Notes under the pieces: generated by a model
Database searches by the model: none
The model's input: the letters and a program-made list of their open reading frames with translations, nothing else
What the model was told of the DNA's origin: nothing
Translations under genes and position numbers: made by a program
Assembly: GCA_014379075.1 (NCBI GenBank)
Contig: JACMMN010000385.1
Location: forward strand, 1-6,318
Source of the DNA: Pyrinomonadaceae bacterium
GTDB lineage: Bacteria > Acidobacteriota > Blastocatellia > Pyrinomonadales > Pyrinomonadaceae
Direction of reading: 5' to 3'
Length of the DNA stretch: 6,318 bases
Shown here: piece by piece, positions 5,946-6,318 of the stretch
How positions within the stretch are numbered: position 1 is the first letter of the stretch
Layout: the number at the start of each line of letters is the position of its first letter

Positions 5946-6006
5946 TTTTACCATCATAGCAATAGTAAGGTTTCGTAACCCTTGACCTAGTTTGGCACCG
6001 GAAAGT

Positions 6007-6014
6007 AAGGGAGG
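6007..6014 (+). promoter_or_regulatory. Strong Shine-Dalgarno site of the TonB-like gene
   Basis: AAGGGAGG lies 8 bases before the ATG at 6023, a near-ideal ribosome-binding site. It fixes this start. The four upstream genes tgt, yajC, secD and secF have nothing comparable in the 20 bases before their ATGs. Confidence 0.8.
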
Positions 6015-6022
6015 AAATTAAG

Positions 6023-6318
6023 ATGTTAGATCAATTAGTCGAGTCGAAAAGCCATGCGTCCGAGGACACCCGACGGAGCAGCTTTCTTTTGACGACCTTT
6101 GTGATCATGGTGACGATTCTCATGAGCGCGTGGCTTTACAGCCTCTTTGCAAAGGATTACGGCATGGGCGGCGATGAATTGTCGCTGGAGACCCTTGTCG
6201 CTCCGCCGGTGATCGAGGATCAGCCTGAACCGGAGCCGGAAAAGGAACCGGAAAAGCAAAAAGATCCTAATGTGGATGTCCGCAAGGAGATCATAGCGAG
6301 CATGGACGAGCCGCCGCC
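6023..6318 (+). CDS. TonB-like inner-membrane energy transducer, N-terminal part (cut by window edge)
   Basis: 98 complete codons with no stop before the window ends. A short charged cytoplasmic segment (residues 1-20) leads to one hydrophobic helix (FLLTTFVIMVTILMSAWLYS, 21-40). After about 60, a Pro/Glu/Lys-rich stretch follows with PEPEPEKEPEK at 68-78. This layout (N-terminal anchor, then a rigid Pro-rich periplasmic spacer) is that of TonB, which carries proton-motive force from ExbB-ExbD to outer-membrane transporters. Similar N-termini are annotated as TonB energy transducers in Acidobacteriota, as far as I recall. The diagnostic C-terminal TonB domain lies outside the window, so another Pro-rich anchored protein cannot be excluded. 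It has its own strong ribosome-binding site and is 417 bases from secF, so it is likely a separate transcription unit. Confidence 0.7.
   Translation, partial: MLDQLVESKSHASEDTRRSSFLLTTFVIMVTILMSAWLYSLFAKDYGMGGDELSLETLVAPPVIEDQPEPEPEKEPEKQKDPNVDVRKEIIASMDEPP

Larger units (their letters stand above)
5606..6022. other. Non-coding region between secF and the TonB-like gene
   Basis: 417 bases without a supportable gene on either strand, more AT-rich than the genes around it. Just after secF a weak hairpin (GCCCTT 5619-5624 with GAGGGC 5637-5642, including one G-T pair) is followed by a T-rich but interrupted stretch; it may end the sec operon transcript. Further in are a 16-base palindrome (5669-5684), a sigma-70-like promoter (5703-5731), the 10-base palindrome TTGCCGGCAA (5826-5835), a 20-base dyad (5926-5945) and a Shine-Dalgarno site (6007-6014). 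No tRNA, recognised riboswitch or CRISPR repeat was seen. A small RNA or long leader is possible but unsupported. Confidence 0.6.

Noticed and set aside
5993..6010. Sigma-54 promoter suggested by TGGCAC before the TonB-like gene
   Set aside because: The required -12 element (TTGC) is absent at the right distance, and transcription would start within or just after the ribosome-binding site.
5982..6010. TTGACC as a -35 box close to the TonB-like gene
   Set aside because: No -10-like hexamer at 16-18 bases; the position coincides with the Shine-Dalgarno site.

Overview
The window carries the conserved bacterial block tgt - yajC - secD - secF on the + strand. It is preceded by a gene for a protein with two thioredoxin folds and followed, after a 417-base gap, by the start of a TonB-like gene that runs off the right edge. 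No minus-strand gene is supported. GC content is moderate (roughly 50% by eye), and the cell is Gram-negative-like (TonB-type protein, SecDF). The style of the proteins and an in-frame palindromic repeat encoding EPPAIAGGS suggest an Acidobacteriota of the Blastocatellia/Pyrinomonadaceae type. That placement rests on recall of similar proteins, not on a search.

Layout. 1-963: tandem thioredoxin-fold protein with CxxC motifs CIPC and CPHC, possibly cut at its N-terminus by the window edge. 1051-2325: tRNA-guanine transglycosylase, whose gene carries a 111-base palindromic element (1604-1714) read through in frame. 2377-2676: YajC. 2731-4401: SecD. 4463-5605: SecF. 5606-6022: non-coding, with several dyad symmetries. 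6023-6318: N-terminal part of a TonB-like inner-membrane protein.

How the genes work together. YajC, SecD and SecF form the ancillary complex of the SecYEG translocon that uses the proton-motive force to finish protein export. Tgt makes the queuosine modification in tRNA and is a frequent operon partner of yajC-secDF with no known direct role in export. The thioredoxin-fold protein probably does disulfide chemistry outside the cytoplasm, and the TonB-like protein probably passes proton-motive force to outer-membrane receptors. The gaps tgt-yajC (51 b), yajC-secD (54 b) and secD-secF (61 b) fit one transcript. None of these four genes has a Shine-Dalgarno sequence, whereas the TonB-like gene has a strong one.

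The most unusual item is the element inside tgt. Two 36-base REP-like hairpin units lie in inverted orientation around a 39-base spacer, and every module is a multiple of three. It adds 37 residues to an otherwise intact Tgt, resembling in principle the Rickettsia palindromic elements that insert into proteins.
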